Source of the DNA: Woeseiaceae bacterium
GTDB taxonomy: Bacteria; Pseudomonadota; Gammaproteobacteria; Steroidobacterales; Woeseiaceae
DNA: 64,000 nucleotides
Direction of reading: 5' to 3'
Assembly (NCBI GenBank): GCA_028277185.1
Contig: JANQGQ010000002.1
Location: forward strand, 22,696-86,695
Made by a program: the position numbers and the translations under genes. Position 1 is the stretch's first letter. Each line of letters opens with the position of its first letter. Positions 48,221-59,882 of this stretch are shown here, piece after piece. Under the pieces are notes generated by a model. It was not told where the DNA came from. It worked only from the letters and a program-made list of their open reading frames with translations, and did no database searches.

Positions 48221-48493
48221 CTAGTTTACGGCATCCTTCAGGGCTTTGCCAGCCTTGAATCCGGGTACGTTACTGGCCGCAATTTGGATAGGTTCGCCGG
48301 TCCGCGGGTTACGTCCGGTCCGCGCTGCACGCGCCTTGACCGAGAACGTGCCGAACCCGACCAGCGAGACGGACCCGCCATTCGAAAGCGTTTTACTGAT
48401 GCTGTCGAGAACGGCGTCGACCGCCTTGGTCGCGTCCGCCCGCGAGATACCTGCCGAGTCCGCAACCGCTTCGATTAATTCGCCTTTATTCAT
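48221..48493 (-). CDS. hupB: DNA-binding protein HU (beta type)
   Basis: A 90-aa nucleoid protein. [39 protein letters not shown] (the DNA-binding arm) and [15 protein letters not shown] are full-length HU features. It bends DNA nonspecifically. Position directly downstream of lon is the usual gammaproteobacterial hupB location. The 219-bp gap to lon contains no gene. Confidence 0.96.
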   Translation of the reverse strand: MNKGELIEAVADSAGISRADATKAVDAVLDSISKTLSNGGSVSLVGFGTFSVKARAARTGRNPRTGEPIQIAASNVPGFKAGKALKDAVN

Positions 48494-48712
48494 GTGTCAC
48501 CTTGCTGATTGATGTAGACGTTAACACGCCGAGGCGTGCACCGGGACGACCGCCAACGGCGGCTGTCCGATCAATCCAGCGAGCTCCCCCATTTAGTCGC
48601 AATCCGCTGAATAACCGTCCGGGACTCCGTGCATCCCCATTCGGCTGCGACGGTTATACCTGGTTCGACGCTGAACCGTCAAATATCCAGCAACCATGCG
48701 GGATTGCGGCGA

Positions 48713-51163
48713 TTAGTGCGGTCTGACTACATCCTCGGACTTGACGTCCTCCGCCGCCTTGTCTTTTGCGGCCTCAGAATCGTCAGCGACAGGCTGTTCC
48801 GGCTCGACGGGAAGCGGCATGTGCACGAGGGCGTGTTCGAGCACCGCGTCGATCCATTTCACTGGAACTATCGTCAGCTTGTCCTTGATGTTCTTAGGTA
48901 TTTCAGCAAGGTCCTTCTCATTGTCGCTGGGGATCAGCACCTTGGTGATACCGCCCCGGTGTGCCGCCAGCAGCTTCTCTTTCAGACCGCCGATCGGCAG
49001 CACTTCGCCGCGCAGCGTAATCTCGCCGGTCATCGCCACGTCGGCGCGTACCGGGATTTCCGTCAGCGCGGAGACAAGTGCCGTACACATGCCCACGCCC
49101 GCGCTCGGACCGTCCTTCGGCGTGGCGCCTTCCGGCACGTGGATGTGCACGTCGTGCTTCTGATGGAACTCGTCGTCGATTCCCAGCAACGGTGCGCGGC
49201 TGCGCACCACGGTCATGGCTGCCTGGATCGATTCGGTCATAACGTCACCGAGCTGGCCGGTATGCGTCAGCTTGCCTTTGCCGCCGACAACCGCAGCCTC
49301 GATCGTCAGCAACTCGCCGCCGACTTCCGTCCACGCCAGACCCGTCACCTGACCGACCTGGTCGTTCTCCTCGGCGATACCGAAGCGGAAACGGCGGACG
49401 CCCAGATACTTCTCGAGCGACTTTGGACCGACGGTCACGCGCTTGTCGCGCGGCTTGAGTAACAACGCTTTGACGACCTTTCGGCAGATCTTCGAGATCT
49501 CGCGCTCGAGACCGCGAACACCCGACTCGCGCGTGTAGTAGCGAACGATATCTTTCACCGAGACACTCGAGATCCGCACTTCGTTTTCCCGAAGGCCGTT
49601 CTCCTTCATTTGCTTCGGAATCAGATAGCGCATCGCGATCGCGAGCTTCTCGTCTTCGGTGTAGCCCGGAATGCGGATTACTTCCATTCGATCGAGCAGC
49701 GGAGCCGGGATGTTCAGGCTGTTCGCCGTGCAGACGAACATGACGTCGGACAGATCGAAGTCCACCTCGAGATAGTGATCGTTGAACGTCGAGTTCTGCT
49801 CCGGATCGAGCACCTCGAGGAGCGCGGACGACGGATCGCCGCGGAAATCCATCGCCATCTTGTCGATTTCATCGAGCAGGAACAGCGGATTGCGAACGCC
49901 GGTCTTACCGAGATTCTGAATGATCTTGCCGGGCATCGAGCCGATGTAGGTGCGTCGATGACCGCGTATCTCGGCCTCGTCGCGCACGCCGCCCAAAGAC
50001 ATGCGCACGAACTTGCGGTTCGTCGCCCGGGCGATGCTCTGGCCCAGCGAGGTCTTACCCACGCCCGGCGGACCGACGAGACACAGGATCGGCCCTTTGA
50101 GCTTTTTGACGCGCTGCTGAACCGCCAGATACTCGAGGATACGCTCCTTGACCTTGTCGAGCCCGTAGTGATCCTCTTCGAGCACTTCCTCGGCGCGCCT
50201 GAGATCCTTGAGCACCTTGCTGCGCTTCTTCCACGGCGCTTTCAGGAGCCAGTCGATGTAGTTGCGTACGACCGTGGCTTCGGCCGACATGGGTGACATC
50301 AGCTTGAGCTTATTGAGTTCGGACGTCGCTTTCTCGCGCGCCTCTTCGGACATTCCCGCCTTCTCGATTCTGGCCTCCAGATCGGCCAGTTCGTTCGGGG
50401 CGTCCTCCATCTCGCCGAGTTCTTTCTGAATGGCTTTCATCTGCTCATTCAGGTAGTACTCGCGCTGGCTTTTCTCCATCTGCTGCTTGACCCGTCCGCG
50501 GATCCGCTTCTCGATCTGCAGGACGTCGATCTCGCCCTCGATGATGCCGAGGATCTGCTCGAGCCTCGATTTGACGTCCTGGATTTCGAGAATCCGTTGC
50601 TTCTCGGACAACTTCAGCGCCATGTGTGCGGCAACCGTATCCGCAAGCCGGCCGGGCTCGTCGATACCCGACAGCGACGTGAGAATCTCGGGCGGTACCT
50701 TCTTGTTGAGCTTCACGTACTGCTCGAACTGCGCAATGATCGAGCGCACGAGCACGTCGATCTCCCGCTCGTCGTGGCGGTCGTCCTCGCCGAGCAGGGT
50801 AATCTCCGCGGCGAAATGATCGCCCACGTCGATCCGGTCGATGAGCGCGCGTTCGCCGCCTTCGACGAGAACTTTGACCGTACCGTCCGGCAGTTTCAGA
50901 AGCTGCAGGATCGTGGCCAGCGTGCCGACCTCGTAGAGATCGTTCGGCTGCGGATCGTCCAGATCGGCGGCGCGCTGCGCGACCAGGAGAATGCGCTTGC
51001 CGGCATTCATTGCCCGATCGAGCGCGACTATTGAGCGGTCGCGGCCGACGAACAACGGAATGACCATATGTGGATACACGACGACGTCGCGCAAGGGTAA
51101 AACGGGAACGCCGGAGTGCTCGTCCCGGTCGTCAACGATGGTTTCGGTCAGCTCTTCAGACAC
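48713..51163 (-). CDS. lon: ATP-dependent protease Lon
   Basis: An 816-aa cytoplasmic AAA+ serine protease. The N-terminal substrate domain (about 15-210) begins [24 protein letters not shown]. The ATPase domain has GPPGVGKTS and FLLDEIDKM. The protease domain has the Ser of the Ser-Lys dyad in [13 protein letters not shown]-terminal tail rich in Glu/Asp (about 780-816) is longer than in E. coli Lon (784 aa). The Lon-HU order is conserved. It degrades misfolded and regulatory proteins. Confidence 0.97.
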   Translation of the reverse strand: MSEELTETIVDDRDEHSGVPVLPLRDVVVYPHMVIPLFVGRDRSIVALDRAMNAGKRILLVAQRAADLDDPQPNDLYEVGTLATILQLLKLPDGTVKVLVEGGERALIDRIDVGDHFAAEITLLGEDDRHDEREIDVLVRSIIAQFEQYVKLNKKVPPEILTSLSGIDEPGRLADTVAAHMALKLSEKQRILEIQDVKSRLEQILGIIEGEIDVLQIEKRIRGRVKQQMEKSQREYYLNEQMKAIQKELGEMEDAPNELADLEARIEKAGMSEEAREKATSELNKLKLMSPMSAEATVVRNYIDWLLKAPWKKRSKVLKDLRRAEEVLEEDHYGLDKVKERILEYLAVQQRVKKLKGPILCLVGPPGVGKTSLGQSIARATNRKFVRMSLGGVRDEAEIRGHRRTYIGSMPGKIIQNLGKTGVRNPLFLLDEIDKMAMDFRGDPSSALLEVLDPEQNSTFNDHYLEVDFDLSDVMFVCTANSLNIPAPLLDRMEVIRIPGYTEDEKLAIAMRYLIPKQMKENGLRENEVRISSVSVKDIVRYYTRESGVRGLEREISKICRKVVKALLLKPRDKRVTVGPKSLEKYLGVRRFRFGIAEENDQVGQVTGLAWTEVGGELLTIEAAVVGGKGKLTHTGQLGDVMTESIQAAMTVVRSRAPLLGIDDEFHQKHDVHIHVPEGATPKDGPSAGVGMCTALVSALTEIPVRADVAMTGEITLRGEVLPIGGLKEKLLAAHRGGITKVLIPSDNEKDLAEIPKNIKDKLTIVPVKWIDAVLEHALVHMPLPVEPEQPVADDSEAAKDKAAEDVKSEDVVRPH

Positions 51164-51296
51164 CCGTAGGACCTCTGTCTGGATTGATCTTGGGAAGTGC
51201 GTCCGCCGGTACCGAAATCAAGGCTGCGGCACAGCGCAAGCTTCACGAGCGGTGTTGGCGCCCGCCACTAAACCGAGCGGGCGGCGACGCGGCGGA

Positions 51297-52613
51297 TCAG
51301 ACGCCCTCGGAACCTGTCGGACGCGGGGGCTGCTCGATATTTACGGTCGGCGACTCGTCCGATTCGTAGATCACGTAGGGCTTGGTTTCACCCGTGACCA
51401 CGGCCTCGTCGACCACGACCTTCTTCGCGCTGCTGGCCGACGGTAAGTCGTACATCGTGTCGAGCAGCACGTTTTCGAGGATTGTGCGCAGACCGCGCGC
51501 GCCGGTCTTGCGCTCCATGGCCTTCTTGGCAACGGCGCGCAGCGCGTCCTCGCGAAACTCGAGTTCCACGCCTTCCATGTCGAACAGCTTGCGGTACTGC
51601 TTGGTCAGCGCATTTTTCGGTTCGAGCAGAATCTGCACGAGCGCGTCTTCGTCGAGTTCCTGCAGCGTCGCGACGACCGGCAGACGGCCGACGAATTCAG
51701 GGATCAGACCGAAGCGGATCAGATCTTCGGGCTCCACGTCGTGGAGCAACTCGCCAATCGACTGCTCTTCCTCGCCGGTCTTGACGTCGGCGACGAAGCC
51801 GATACCGGACTTCGACGAGCGGTTCTGAATGATTTTTTCGAGGCCCGCGAAAGCACCGCCGCAGATGAACAGGATGTTGCCCGTATCTACCTGCAGGAAC
51901 TCCTGCTGCGGATGCTTGCGCCCGCCCTGCGGCGGAACGGAAGCAATGGTTCCCTCGATCAGCTTGAGCAACGCCTGCTGAACGCCTTCGCCGGATACGT
52001 CGCGCGTGATCGACGGGTTGTCGGACTTCCGGGAGATCTTGTCGATCTCGTCGATGTAGACAATGCCCGTCTGAGCCTTGTCGACATCGTAGTCGCATTT
52101 CTGCAGCAGCTTCTGAATGATGTTTTCGACGTCCTCGCCGACGTAACCGGCCTCGGTCAGCGTCGTGGCATCGGCGATCGTGAACGGCACGTTGAGGAGG
52201 CGCGCCAGCGTTTCGGCAAGCAGCGTCTTGCCGCAGCCGGTCGGGCCGATCAGCAGGATATTGCTTTTGGCCAGCTCGATATCGTCCTTCGAGCGTTCGT
52301 CGAGGCGATCGTTTAAGCGCTTGTAGTGGTTGTATACGGCAACCGAGAGGACCTTCTTTGCCCGCTGCTGACCGATGACGTACTCGTCGAGCACGTCTTT
52401 GATCTCCTGCGGCTTCGGCAGCTTGTCACGACCCGCTTCGCCCGAATCCTCGAGTTCTTCGCGAATGATGTCGTTGCAAAGCTCGACGCACTCGTCGCAA
52501 ATGAATACGGAGGGGCCCGCAATCAGCTTACGGACTTCGTGCTGGCTCTTGCCGCAAAAAGAACAATAGAGGAGCTTGCCGTCTTCGTTCTTACCGCGCG
52601 AATCATCGCTCAT
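51297..52613 (-). CDS. clpX: ATP-dependent unfoldase ClpX
   Basis: A 438-aa AAA+ unfoldase that feeds ClpP. The N-terminal zinc-binding domain has CSFCGKS and CDECVELC (four Cys). The Walker A is GPTGCGKT, Walker B YIDEIDKI, and the C-terminal arginine-containing block is [12 protein letters not shown]. The IGF-type ClpP-binding loop region is present around IGFVADVKT. The gene lies 135 bp downstream of clpP, and lon follows after 133 bp. Confidence 0.97.
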   Translation of the reverse strand: MSDDSRGKNEDGKLLYCSFCGKSQHEVRKLIAGPSVFICDECVELCNDIIREELEDSGEAGRDKLPKPQEIKDVLDEYVIGQQRAKKVLSVAVYNHYKRLNDRLDERSKDDIELAKSNILLIGPTGCGKTLLAETLARLLNVPFTIADATTLTEAGYVGEDVENIIQKLLQKCDYDVDKAQTGIVYIDEIDKISRKSDNPSITRDVSGEGVQQALLKLIEGTIASVPPQGGRKHPQQEFLQVDTGNILFICGGAFAGLEKIIQNRSSKSGIGFVADVKTGEEEQSIGELLHDVEPEDLIRFGLIPEFVGRLPVVATLQELDEDALVQILLEPKNALTKQYRKLFDMEGVELEFREDALRAVAKKAMERKTGARGLRTILENVLLDTMYDLPSASSAKKVVVDEAVVTGETKPYVIYESDESPTVNIEQPPRPTGSEGV

Positions 52614-52748
52614 GTAATAGTGCTCGTGAACTCAAATAGCGGACCTGCTACGGCCCAGAGTGTATATAACATGCGACATTCAGGGGTGCAAAGCTATACG
52701 TCTCAACCTGACAATAGAGGCTCTATAAGTCGCTGAAATCAAAAGGGA

Positions 52749-53372
52749 TCAGTCCTTTTCGGAACCGCCCATTTCCGTGCGTTCGGCCAGTACCGTGTCA
52801 ATCAGACCGTACTCGACCGCCGACTCGGCGCTCATGAAGCGATCGCGCTCCAGATCCTGCTCGATGCGGTCCACGGGCTGCCCCGTGTGTTTCGCCATAA
52901 TCTCGTTGAGACGGCGCTTGAGTGCGAGGACCTCGTTGGCGTGAATGCTGATGTCGGTCGCCTGCCCCTGAAAACCCGCGGACGGCTGGTGCACCATGAC
53001 CCGGGAATGCGGCAGTGCGAAGCGCTTGCCTTTCGTGCCGCCGGCAAGCAGCAGCGCGCCCATGCTGGCCGCCTGACCGACGCAGATCGTGGATACGTCG
53101 CAATTGACGAACTGCATCGTGTCGTAGATCGACAGACCGGCCGTGACGGACCCGCCCGGTGAGTTGATGTAAAGGTGTATGTCCTTGTCGGGGTTCTCCG
53201 ACTCGAGGAACAGGAGCTGGGCCACGACCAGGTTCGCCATATAGTCCTCTACCGGCCCCACGATGAAGACTACGTTTTCCTTCAGCAAACGCGAGTAGAT
53301 GTCGTAGGCACGTTCGCCCCGCGCCGTCTGCTCGACGACCATCGGTACCAGGTTCAGTGCTTTTGCGCTCAT
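52749..53372 (-). CDS. clpP: ATP-dependent Clp protease proteolytic subunit
   Basis: A 207-aa serine peptidase forming the double-ring chamber used by ClpX. The catalytic Ser is in [14 protein letters not shown], the His in [11 protein letters not shown], and the Asp in the DRDRFMSA-like region near the C-terminus ([19 protein letters not shown]). Length is that of E. coli ClpP (207 aa including propeptide). The gene is 65 bp downstream of tig. Confidence 0.97.
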   Translation of the reverse strand: MSAKALNLVPMVVEQTARGERAYDIYSRLLKENVVFIVGPVEDYMANLVVAQLLFLESENPDKDIHLYINSPGGSVTAGLSIYDTMQFVNCDVSTICVGQAASMGALLLAGGTKGKRFALPHSRVMVHQPSAGFQGQATDISIHANEVLALKRRLNEIMAKHTGQPVDRIEQDLERDRFMSAESAVEYGLIDTVLAERTEMGGSEKD

Positions 53373-53437
53373 GTGTGCTGCCTTCCTTTTGTACTTAAGT
53401 CTGTGGCCGTGACCCGAAGTTCCGAACGACGCCCCTG

Positions 53438-54721
53438 TCAGGCGTCCATGTACTCCGTGAAACTGACCTTGTTCTCTTTGACGGTACCATTGCCGAGCAG
53501 CCAGTCGATAGCCATTTGCTCCAGAACCAGCGGCTCGACCTGCTGGATGATCTGCGGATTCGACATATAGATGTTGACCATGTCCTCGGCGTTCTCGTAA
53601 CCGGCGCAGAGTTCTTCTACATGGGCCCGGACCCTGCTTTCGTCAAGGGTCAGCTGCTCGTCGGCGATAACCTTGCGCACGAGCAGACCGAGCTGCACGC
53701 GCTTGCCGGCCGCGTCGGCGAAGTTTTCCAGCGGCGGCGCCTGCTCGGGATCCTCAATCCCCAAACGGCGCATCGCCTCGCGCTGCATCTCGTGCATCTC
53801 CTGAGCTTTGAGGGTCTGCGGGATCTCGATCGGGTTGGCGTCCAGCAAGCCGGTCATTACCTGTTCGCGGATGTCGTTTTTGACTTTCTGCGCGGCCTCT
53901 CGTTCCATGTTGTCGCGCACGTCGCGCTTGAACTGCTCGAAGCCGCCTTGCTCGACGTTGAACATCGCAGCGAGCTCGTCGTCGATGTCGGGAAGCACCA
54001 TTTCCTCGACGCTGTGGATCGTCGCCTCGAAGTCCACCTTCTTCCCGGCCAGGTCTTCGGCGTGGTAATCCTTCGGGAATTTCACCTTGAACTTTTCGAC
54101 GCTCCCGGCGACGACACCGGTCAGACCTTTCTCGAAGTCGGGCAGCATTTGCCCCCGACCCAGAGTGACCGGGACGTTGCTGCCCTGGCCGCCTTCGACC
54201 GGCTCACCGTCGAGCACGCCGGAGAAGTCGCAGACGACCTTGTCGCCGGTAGCGCTCTTGCGCTCAACCGGGTGCCATTCCGCCTTTTGCTCGCGCAGTT
54301 TGTCGATCATCGCATCGAGATCGGCGTCGCCGATGTCGACTACCGGCGTCCGTACTTCGATCCTGTCGAGTCCCTGGAGTTCGAACTCCGGCATGATCTC
54401 GAAGGTCGCGACGTAGGCGAACCCGTCGCCGCTCTCCTCCGGCTCGATCCGCGGCCCGCCGGCCGGATTCAGGTTTTCCTGCGTCACGGCGTCCGTATAG
54501 CTCTTTTGCATGAGTTCGCTTAAGACCTCTTCGCGCACTTGCTTGCCATAACGCTGCCGAACCACTTTCGCCGGCACCTTGCCCGGCCGAAAGCCCTTGA
54601 TCTTCGCGGTACGCCCAACCGATTTCAGCCGGGAGTCCACCTCGCGCTCGATGCTGTCCGCGGGCAGCTCGACCCGCATCCGACGCTCCAGCGTGCCCGT
54701 AGATTCGACAGTTACCTGCAT
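53438..54721 (-). CDS. tig: Trigger factor (ribosome-associated chaperone)
   Basis: A 427-aa chaperone binding the ribosomal exit tunnel. I chose the ATG at 54721 ([15 protein letters not shown]), as in all trigger factors; 11 codons of upstream frame were dropped. The ribosome-binding signature is present as [17 protein letters not shown]. The FKBP-type domain (about 150-245) has [10 protein letters not shown] and a C-terminal helical arm domain follows. It is first in the tig-clpP-clpX-lon order. A tRNA-Leu gene precedes it. Confidence 0.97.
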   Translation of the reverse strand: MQVTVESTGTLERRMRVELPADSIEREVDSRLKSVGRTAKIKGFRPGKVPAKVVRQRYGKQVREEVLSELMQKSYTDAVTQENLNPAGGPRIEPEESGDGFAYVATFEIMPEFELQGLDRIEVRTPVVDIGDADLDAMIDKLREQKAEWHPVERKSATGDKVVCDFSGVLDGEPVEGGQGSNVPVTLGRGQMLPDFEKGLTGVVAGSVEKFKVKFPKDYHAEDLAGKKVDFEATIHSVEEMVLPDIDDELAAMFNVEQGGFEQFKRDVRDNMEREAAQKVKNDIREQVMTGLLDANPIEIPQTLKAQEMHEMQREAMRRLGIEDPEQAPPLENFADAAGKRVQLGLLVRKVIADEQLTLDESRVRAHVEELCAGYENAEDMVNIYMSNPQIIQQVEPLVLEQMAIDWLLGNGTVKENKVSFTEYMDA

Positions 54722-54835
54722 GTCTGCTTCCTGAGTCCTGTTGCGACAGCGCAAAACGCGCGGCCGGCGACCGCGGCGCCTGCGCCGACCATTGCCTTAA
54801 GAAAATCGCTCCGGACGGGTGTTCCGGACAGTGTG

Positions 54836-54920
<85 letters not shown>

Positions 54921-55107
54921 CCGACCGTGCCCGCAATCAACGACGCGCGGCCCGCGACGGCACCCGTTTTCCGTCCAGCCGGTCATTATAGCGAAAAAGC
55001 CGCCGCTTAAGGAACCGCGGCGGACGCCCCGTTCCGGGCGACCGGCACGGGCGTGAGACTTGACGCCGCTCACAGCCGGGCGGATCCCGGGATGTTAGCC
55101 TAAGCGC

Positions 55108-56886
55108 ATGAAAGGCCGAATATTTATACTGCTTTTCGCCCTGCCCTTCGCAGGCTTCGGGACCTGGATGTTATGGCTGATCGGCAGCGAGCTTGGCGAC
55201 GCATGGGCTATGCGCAGCTGGGAGCCCGTAAACGCCGAGCTCGAACGCGCCGGCGTCGAGACGCGCCGCGGCGACGATTCCGACACCTACCTCGCGTACG
55301 CAAGCTATCGCTATACCTACGCCTTCGTGAGCTACACGGGCAGCCGCGTGTCGATTTCCTCCGGCGCCGACAATATCGGCAGCTATCAGCGCAACCTTGG
55401 CCGGCGCCTCGCGGGCGCGCTTGCCCGGAACGAACCCATCGTCGTCTGGGTCGACCCGGACGAGCCCGCCTCGTCCGTGATCGACCGGGAACCGCGCTGG
55501 GGGCTCATGGCCTTCAAGTCCATATTCGTGCTGGTGTTTGGCGGTGTCGGCTACGGCATGCTGATTGCCGCGTTTCTGCGCCCGGGCACCAGGGCGACCG
55601 TCGAAGCGGTTGTGGGCGACACACCGTGGCTTGCGAATCCCGCCTGGCAGGGCGATCCGCTGCGATCCGGCTCCAGGGCAGCCATGTGGGGCGCCTGGGT
55701 ATTCGCGGCAATGTGGAACCTGATCTCGATGCCGCTGCCGTTTCTCCTGTACGAGGAGGTGACCGGGAAGGCGAACTACCCGGCCCTCCTCGGCCTGATC
55801 TTCCCGGTCGTGGGTGTGGGGCTTCTCGTCTGGGCCGTGCGGCGTACGCAGGAGTGGCGCCGGTTCGGCGCCTCGCCGCTGACGCTCGATCCGTTTCCCG
55901 GGGCCATCGGCGGGCACGTGGGCGGCCACATCGACCTGAACCTGCCGTTCTCTTCGGCCGACGGTTTCGAGCTGACCCTGACCTGTCTCAGAAGCCGAAT
56001 CAGCGGCAGCGGGAAGAACCGGCGCCGGCGCGAAAGCGCCACATGGCAGGATCGCCGCCTTGCCTATACGGAACCCGGATCGAACGGAACGCGACTCGTG
56101 TTCCGCTTCGACGTTCCCGAGGGCCTTGCTGCTGCCGACGCGACGAAAGCCGGGGACGCCTACACGATTTGGCGCCTCAGTCTGGAAGCCGAAACGGCAG
56201 AGGGCAAAGTCGACCGGAATTGGGAGCTGCCCGTCTACCCGACCGGTGAGCTGTCGCGGAACGTCGACGAGCGCCGGCTCGGCGAAGCCGAATCGGCTCA
56301 GGCCCGGGCCGACGACTCGAAGCTGCTCGAACGACTCAGCATCCGCCATACGCCGCACGGCCGATCGCTGTACTACCCGATGGGCCGACAGCTGGGCCCG
56401 TCGATAACGGGCTTCCTGATCGGCGCGGTGTTCGCCGGCGCGGGGGTGTTCCTGGTACTCGGCGAAGGCGCTCTGTTCATGGGAGGCGTCTTCACGCTGA
56501 TCGGTTCCGCCATCGCGCTGGGCTCCGTGTACATGGCCGGCAACTCACTCGAGGTGTATCAGGACGGCATCTCCCTCCATACCCAGCGACGCCTCTTCGG
56601 CCTGCCCGTGAAGCAACGCAGCATGCACCGGGGCGCCTTTCGCCGCTTCGACACGCGGGCGGGCCTCAAGGCGCAGTCGGGCGGCAAGCACACGATTTTC
56701 TACACGATCCACGCCATCGGTCCGACCGGTGAATCGCTGACGCTCGGGGAAGGCTTTCGCGGCCAGGCGGAAGCGAAGGCGGCTATCCGGCTGATCGCAA
56801 CCGAGTTCGGCCTGCCGCTGCCCGAAGACGAACCGGCCAACGACGACGCCCCCCTTGAGTACAACGCCCTCGCCGCCGACAATTGA
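55108..56886 (+). CDS. DUF3592 family membrane protein
   Basis: A 592-aa membrane protein. A first membrane helix (about residues 4-26) is followed by an extracytoplasmic DUF3592 domain (WEPVNAELERAGVET, YASYRYTYAF, IVVWVDPDEPASSV). More membrane segments lie near 133-153, 190-215, 228-245, 430-452 and 455-475. A beta-rich soluble part (about 260-420) and a C-terminal region (500-592) complete it. The function of DUF3592 is unknown; it appears often as a stand-alone gene. It overlaps nothing and is followed by pdxH 41 bp downstream. Confidence 0.85.
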   Translation: MKGRIFILLFALPFAGFGTWMLWLIGSELGDAWAMRSWEPVNAELERAGVETRRGDDSDTYLAYASYRYTYAFVSYTGSRVSISSGADNIGSYQRNLGRRLAGALARNEPIVVWVDPDEPASSVIDREPRWGLMAFKSIFVLVFGGVGYGMLIAAFLRPGTRATVEAVVGDTPWLANPAWQGDPLRSGSRAAMWGAWVFAAMWNLISMPLPFLLYEEVTGKANYPALLGLIFPVVGVGLLVWAVRRTQEWRRFGASPLTLDPFPGAIGGHVGGHIDLNLPFSSADGFELTLTCLRSRISGSGKNRRRRESATWQDRRLAYTEPGSNGTRLVFRFDVPEGLAAADATKAGDAYTIWRLSLEAETAEGKVDRNWELPVYPTGELSRNVDERRLGEAESAQARADDSKLLERLSIRHTPHGRSLYYPMGRQLGPSITGFLIGAVFAGAGVFLVLGEGALFMGGVFTLIGSAIALGSVYMAGNSLEVYQDGISLHTQRRLFGLPVKQRSMHRGAFRRFDTRAGLKAQSGGKHTIFYTIHAIGPTGESLTLGEGFRGQAEAKAAIRLIATEFGLPLPEDEPANDDAPLEYNALAADN

Positions 56887-56927
56887 TTCCACGAGTGGAA
56901 CGATCCCACGACGCGCCGAGGCGACAC

Positions 56928-57599
56928 ATGGCAACAGCAAGCGACGACACCGGCACGGCCGGCATGGACGTGTCGGATCTCCGGCGGTCCGCCCAGGAAC
57001 GCTCACTCGACCGCGAGGATCTCGACGACGATCCGTTTCGTCAGTTCGAAGCCTGGTTCAAACGCGCCTGCGAAACGGTCGCCCTCGATCCGAACGCCAT
57101 GAGCCTCTGCACGGTGGACGAACGGAACCGGCCTTACTCGCGCACGGTCCTGCTCAAGTCTTTCGACGAGCGCGGCTTCGTCTTCTACACGAACTACGAG
57201 AGCCGCAAGGCATCGCACATGGAGAGCAACGCGGAGGTATCGCTGCTGCTGTTCTGGCGCGAACTCGGTCAGCAGATCGGCATCCGCGGCACGGCGGAGC
57301 GGCTCTCGTCGGCGGAATCCCTGAAGTACTTCGCGAGTCGCCCGCGGGGCAGCCAGCTCGGCGCGTGGGTATCGCCACAGTCGAGCGTGATCAGCTCAAG
57401 AGCCCTGCTAAAGAACAAGTTCGAGGAGATCCGCCGGAAGTTCGCGGACAAGAGCATCCCGCTACCGTCGTTCTGGGGCGGCTACCGCGTGCTGCCGCGT
57501 GAGCTCGAGTTCTGGCAGGGCCGCGACGACCGGCTGCACGATCGCTTTCTTTACCGTCTGGAGGACGGCGGCTGGCAGCTTGCAAGACTCGCCCCATAG
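56928..57599 (+). CDS. pdxH: Pyridoxamine/pyridoxine 5'-phosphate oxidase
   Basis: A 223-aa FMN enzyme making pyridoxal 5'-phosphate. I chose the ATG at 56928 because GAGG lies seven bases upstream; an internal ATG at 56964 is possible. Signatures are DPFRQFEAWF, NAMSLCTVDERNRPYSRTVLLK, GFVFYTNYESRKA, SRPRGSQLGAWVSPQSSVI and the C-terminal PDXH block ELEFWQGRDDRLHDR. The last 220 residues match E. coli PdxH in length. It converges with the S9 peptidase gene. Confidence 0.95.
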   Translation: MATASDDTGTAGMDVSDLRRSAQERSLDREDLDDDPFRQFEAWFKRACETVALDPNAMSLCTVDERNRPYSRTVLLKSFDERGFVFYTNYESRKASHMESNAEVSLLLFWRELGQQIGIRGTAERLSSAESLKYFASRPRGSQLGAWVSPQSSVISSRALLKNKFEEIRRKFADKSIPLPSFWGGYRVLPRELEFWQGRDDRLHDRFLYRLEDGGWQLARLAP

Positions 57600-57683
57600 G
57601 GAGTCGGCAGAGAAGTCTGGCGAAGCTCTCCGGCCGGGGCGGGTTGCGCGGACGGCCCGAACGCCGCCCGCGCGACGTGCCGG

Positions 57684-59735
57684 CTACTCCAGGTTGGCGA
57701 TGTAGCCCTTACCGTAGAGGATCTCGATCGACGAACCCTCGAACGCGTCGTTGACCGGCTCCGATTCGCCGCCCAGGCAGCCTTCGAGAAAGCCTTCCAT
57801 GACCGCGTAGAACGCCAGACGGTTCTCCGGACGCGCGAAACCGTGTCCCTCGTCCGGGAAATTCACGTACGTGACCGGCTGCTCGTTCGCCGACATCGCT
57901 TCGACGAGCTGGTCGGACTCGAGCTTGGTGACACGCGGATCGTTCTCGCCCTGACCGACCAGCAGCGGCACCTTGATGTCGTCGATACGGGTGATCGCGG
58001 AGCGCGCCAACATGTCTTCGCGATCCTCCGGATTGGCCGGGTCGCCGACGTAGGTGTACCAGCTGCCCTGCAGGAACGGCTTCCAATACTCGGGGAAGCT
58101 CTCGACCAGCGTTACGAGACTCGACGGACCGACGATATCCACGCCGCAAGCGAACGCGTCGGGTGTAAAGCTCACACCGATCAGCGTTGCGTAGCCGCCG
58201 TAAGAGCCGCCGGTAATCGCGACCTTATCGGGATCTGCGACGCCCTCGGCCACGGCCCATTCGACACCGTCGATCAAATCGTCGTGCATCTTGCCGGCGA
58301 ACTCGCGGATTGCCGCGCGCGTGAAGGCCTTACCGAAGCCCGTCGAGCCGCGGTAGTTGACCGACAGCACGGCATAGCCGCGGTTCGCGAGCCACTGGTG
58401 CCAGGAATTGTAGCCGTAGGAATCGCGTGCCCACGGGCCGCCGTGTACGTCCAGAACCATCGGCAGAGGCTCTTCGGGCTTGCCGTCGCCGTCGGCATCG
58501 CTGCCGACCGGCAGCGTCAGATAAGAGACGAGCTCGAGGCCGTCACGCGACTGGATGACGACCGGCTGCATTTCAGCGAGAGCAAACTCACTTAGCTGAG
58601 GCCGCTGGTCGACCATCTTCGTAACCGATCCGTCCTCGCGATCGTAGAGGTAGTACGCGCCGGAACGCGCCGACGAGTCTTCGAAAACAACCCACTTCGA
58701 CATGTCGTCGGTCTGGGAAACGACCTGCAGCGAGCCTTTCAGCTCCGCGGATATCGCGGCGAAGTCGGCCTTCGCCTGATCGGTCAGGGGAGTCCAGCTC
58801 GACTTGAGATAGTCCGCGCTGAACGCGATCGGCTCGTAGGTCTCCGAGTCGAACAAAACGCCGGAGATATCGGCCTTGTCGCCTTCGGCCAGCACTTCGG
58901 CTTCGCCGGTCTCGGTCGAGACCATGGTCAGCGCCGCCTTGTCGCGGCCCCGGCTGTCGAGCATGTAGACCCCATCGTTGGCCTTGCTGAAGCCCAGGCC
59001 GGTCGTGTTGAGGAAGTCCTCCGGTGGGATCACGGCGAAGACGTTGCCCTCGAAGTCGACGATGTTGCCGCCGCCGTCGGGGGTCGAGAGAAAGCCGTAG
59101 CGCGGCTCGAGGTTGTTGTCGATCAGCCAGCCTGCATAGCCCGGGTTCTCGCGAAGCAGCGTGCGCTCAGCGGTCCTGACCTCCACGAGATACAGATCGA
59201 AGACCTGCGGATTGCGTTCGTTCAGACCGACGACGATGTGATCGGGACGCTCGGACGACACGGCCTGGATCGTGGCGCGTGCACCCTCGGCAACCGGCGT
59301 CAGATCCACGACCTCTCCCGTGCCGACGTTCGCGGAGTAAACGTGAAAGTTCTCGTCACCGCCGTCGTCCTGTATGTAGTAGACGAACTCGCCGTTCGGC
59401 GCCCAGAAGTACTGCTGAATGCCGCGGTACGTGTCGTTGGTAATGACCTTCGCGGCCGCCGGGTCGTCGGCCGGCGCAACCCAGACGTTCATGACGCCGT
59501 CGTTGGGCGCCAGCCAGCTCACGTGCGCGCCGTCCGGGCTGATCCGCGCCATCGTCCGGTCCGGATTGCCGAAGATGACCTTTCGCGGAATCTGCGCGAC
59601 GGGTCCGGGCGGAGCCGCGGTTTCCATGGCCGGCTCGGCGTCGACGGCGGCCTCCGGTTCGCTCTGCCCGGCGTCGCGGCCGCCGCAGGCGGCGACGAGC
59701 GTCAGCGCCGTCAGAAAGACGAGATGTTGCTTCAT
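57684..59735 (-). CDS. S9 family prolyl oligopeptidase-like lipoprotein
   Basis: A 683-aa exported serine peptidase. The ATG at 59735 has AGGGGA eight bases upstream and opens a lipoprotein signal (MKQHLVFLTALTLVAAC, lipobox VAAC). A beta-propeller part covers about residues 60-380. The alpha/beta hydrolase domain has the nucleophile Ser in GGSYGGYATLIG, the Asp in VGQGENDPRV and the His in PDEGHGFA. It is of the dipeptidyl aminopeptidase/acylaminoacyl peptidase group (PF00326). It probably trims peptides in the periplasm for nutrition. Confidence 0.92.
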   Translation of the reverse strand: MKQHLVFLTALTLVAACGGRDAGQSEPEAAVDAEPAMETAAPPGPVAQIPRKVIFGNPDRTMARISPDGAHVSWLAPNDGVMNVWVAPADDPAAAKVITNDTYRGIQQYFWAPNGEFVYYIQDDGGDENFHVYSANVGTGEVVDLTPVAEGARATIQAVSSERPDHIVVGLNERNPQVFDLYLVEVRTAERTLLRENPGYAGWLIDNNLEPRYGFLSTPDGGGNIVDFEGNVFAVIPPEDFLNTTGLGFSKANDGVYMLDSRGRDKAALTMVSTETGEAEVLAEGDKADISGVLFDSETYEPIAFSADYLKSSWTPLTDQAKADFAAISAELKGSLQVVSQTDDMSKWVVFEDSSARSGAYYLYDREDGSVTKMVDQRPQLSEFALAEMQPVVIQSRDGLELVSYLTLPVGSDADGDGKPEEPLPMVLDVHGGPWARDSYGYNSWHQWLANRGYAVLSVNYRGSTGFGKAFTRAAIREFAGKMHDDLIDGVEWAVAEGVADPDKVAITGGSYGGYATLIGVSFTPDAFACGVDIVGPSSLVTLVESFPEYWKPFLQGSWYTYVGDPANPEDREDMLARSAITRIDDIKVPLLVGQGENDPRVTKLESDQLVEAMSANEQPVTYVNFPDEGHGFARPENRLAFYAVMEGFLEGCLGGESEPVNDAFEGSSIEILYGKGYIANLE

Positions 59736-59882
59736 AAGTTTAATCCCCTGGATGAATCGGGTTCGCCGCTCGCGGCGCGCGACCGGCAACGGGCTGTGAA
59801 TGATAGGCAAATCGCAGGCACACGCCCACTATCTGGATGCGCGGCTGGCGCAATTCGTTGCAAATGGCGGCCGGCAATGCCG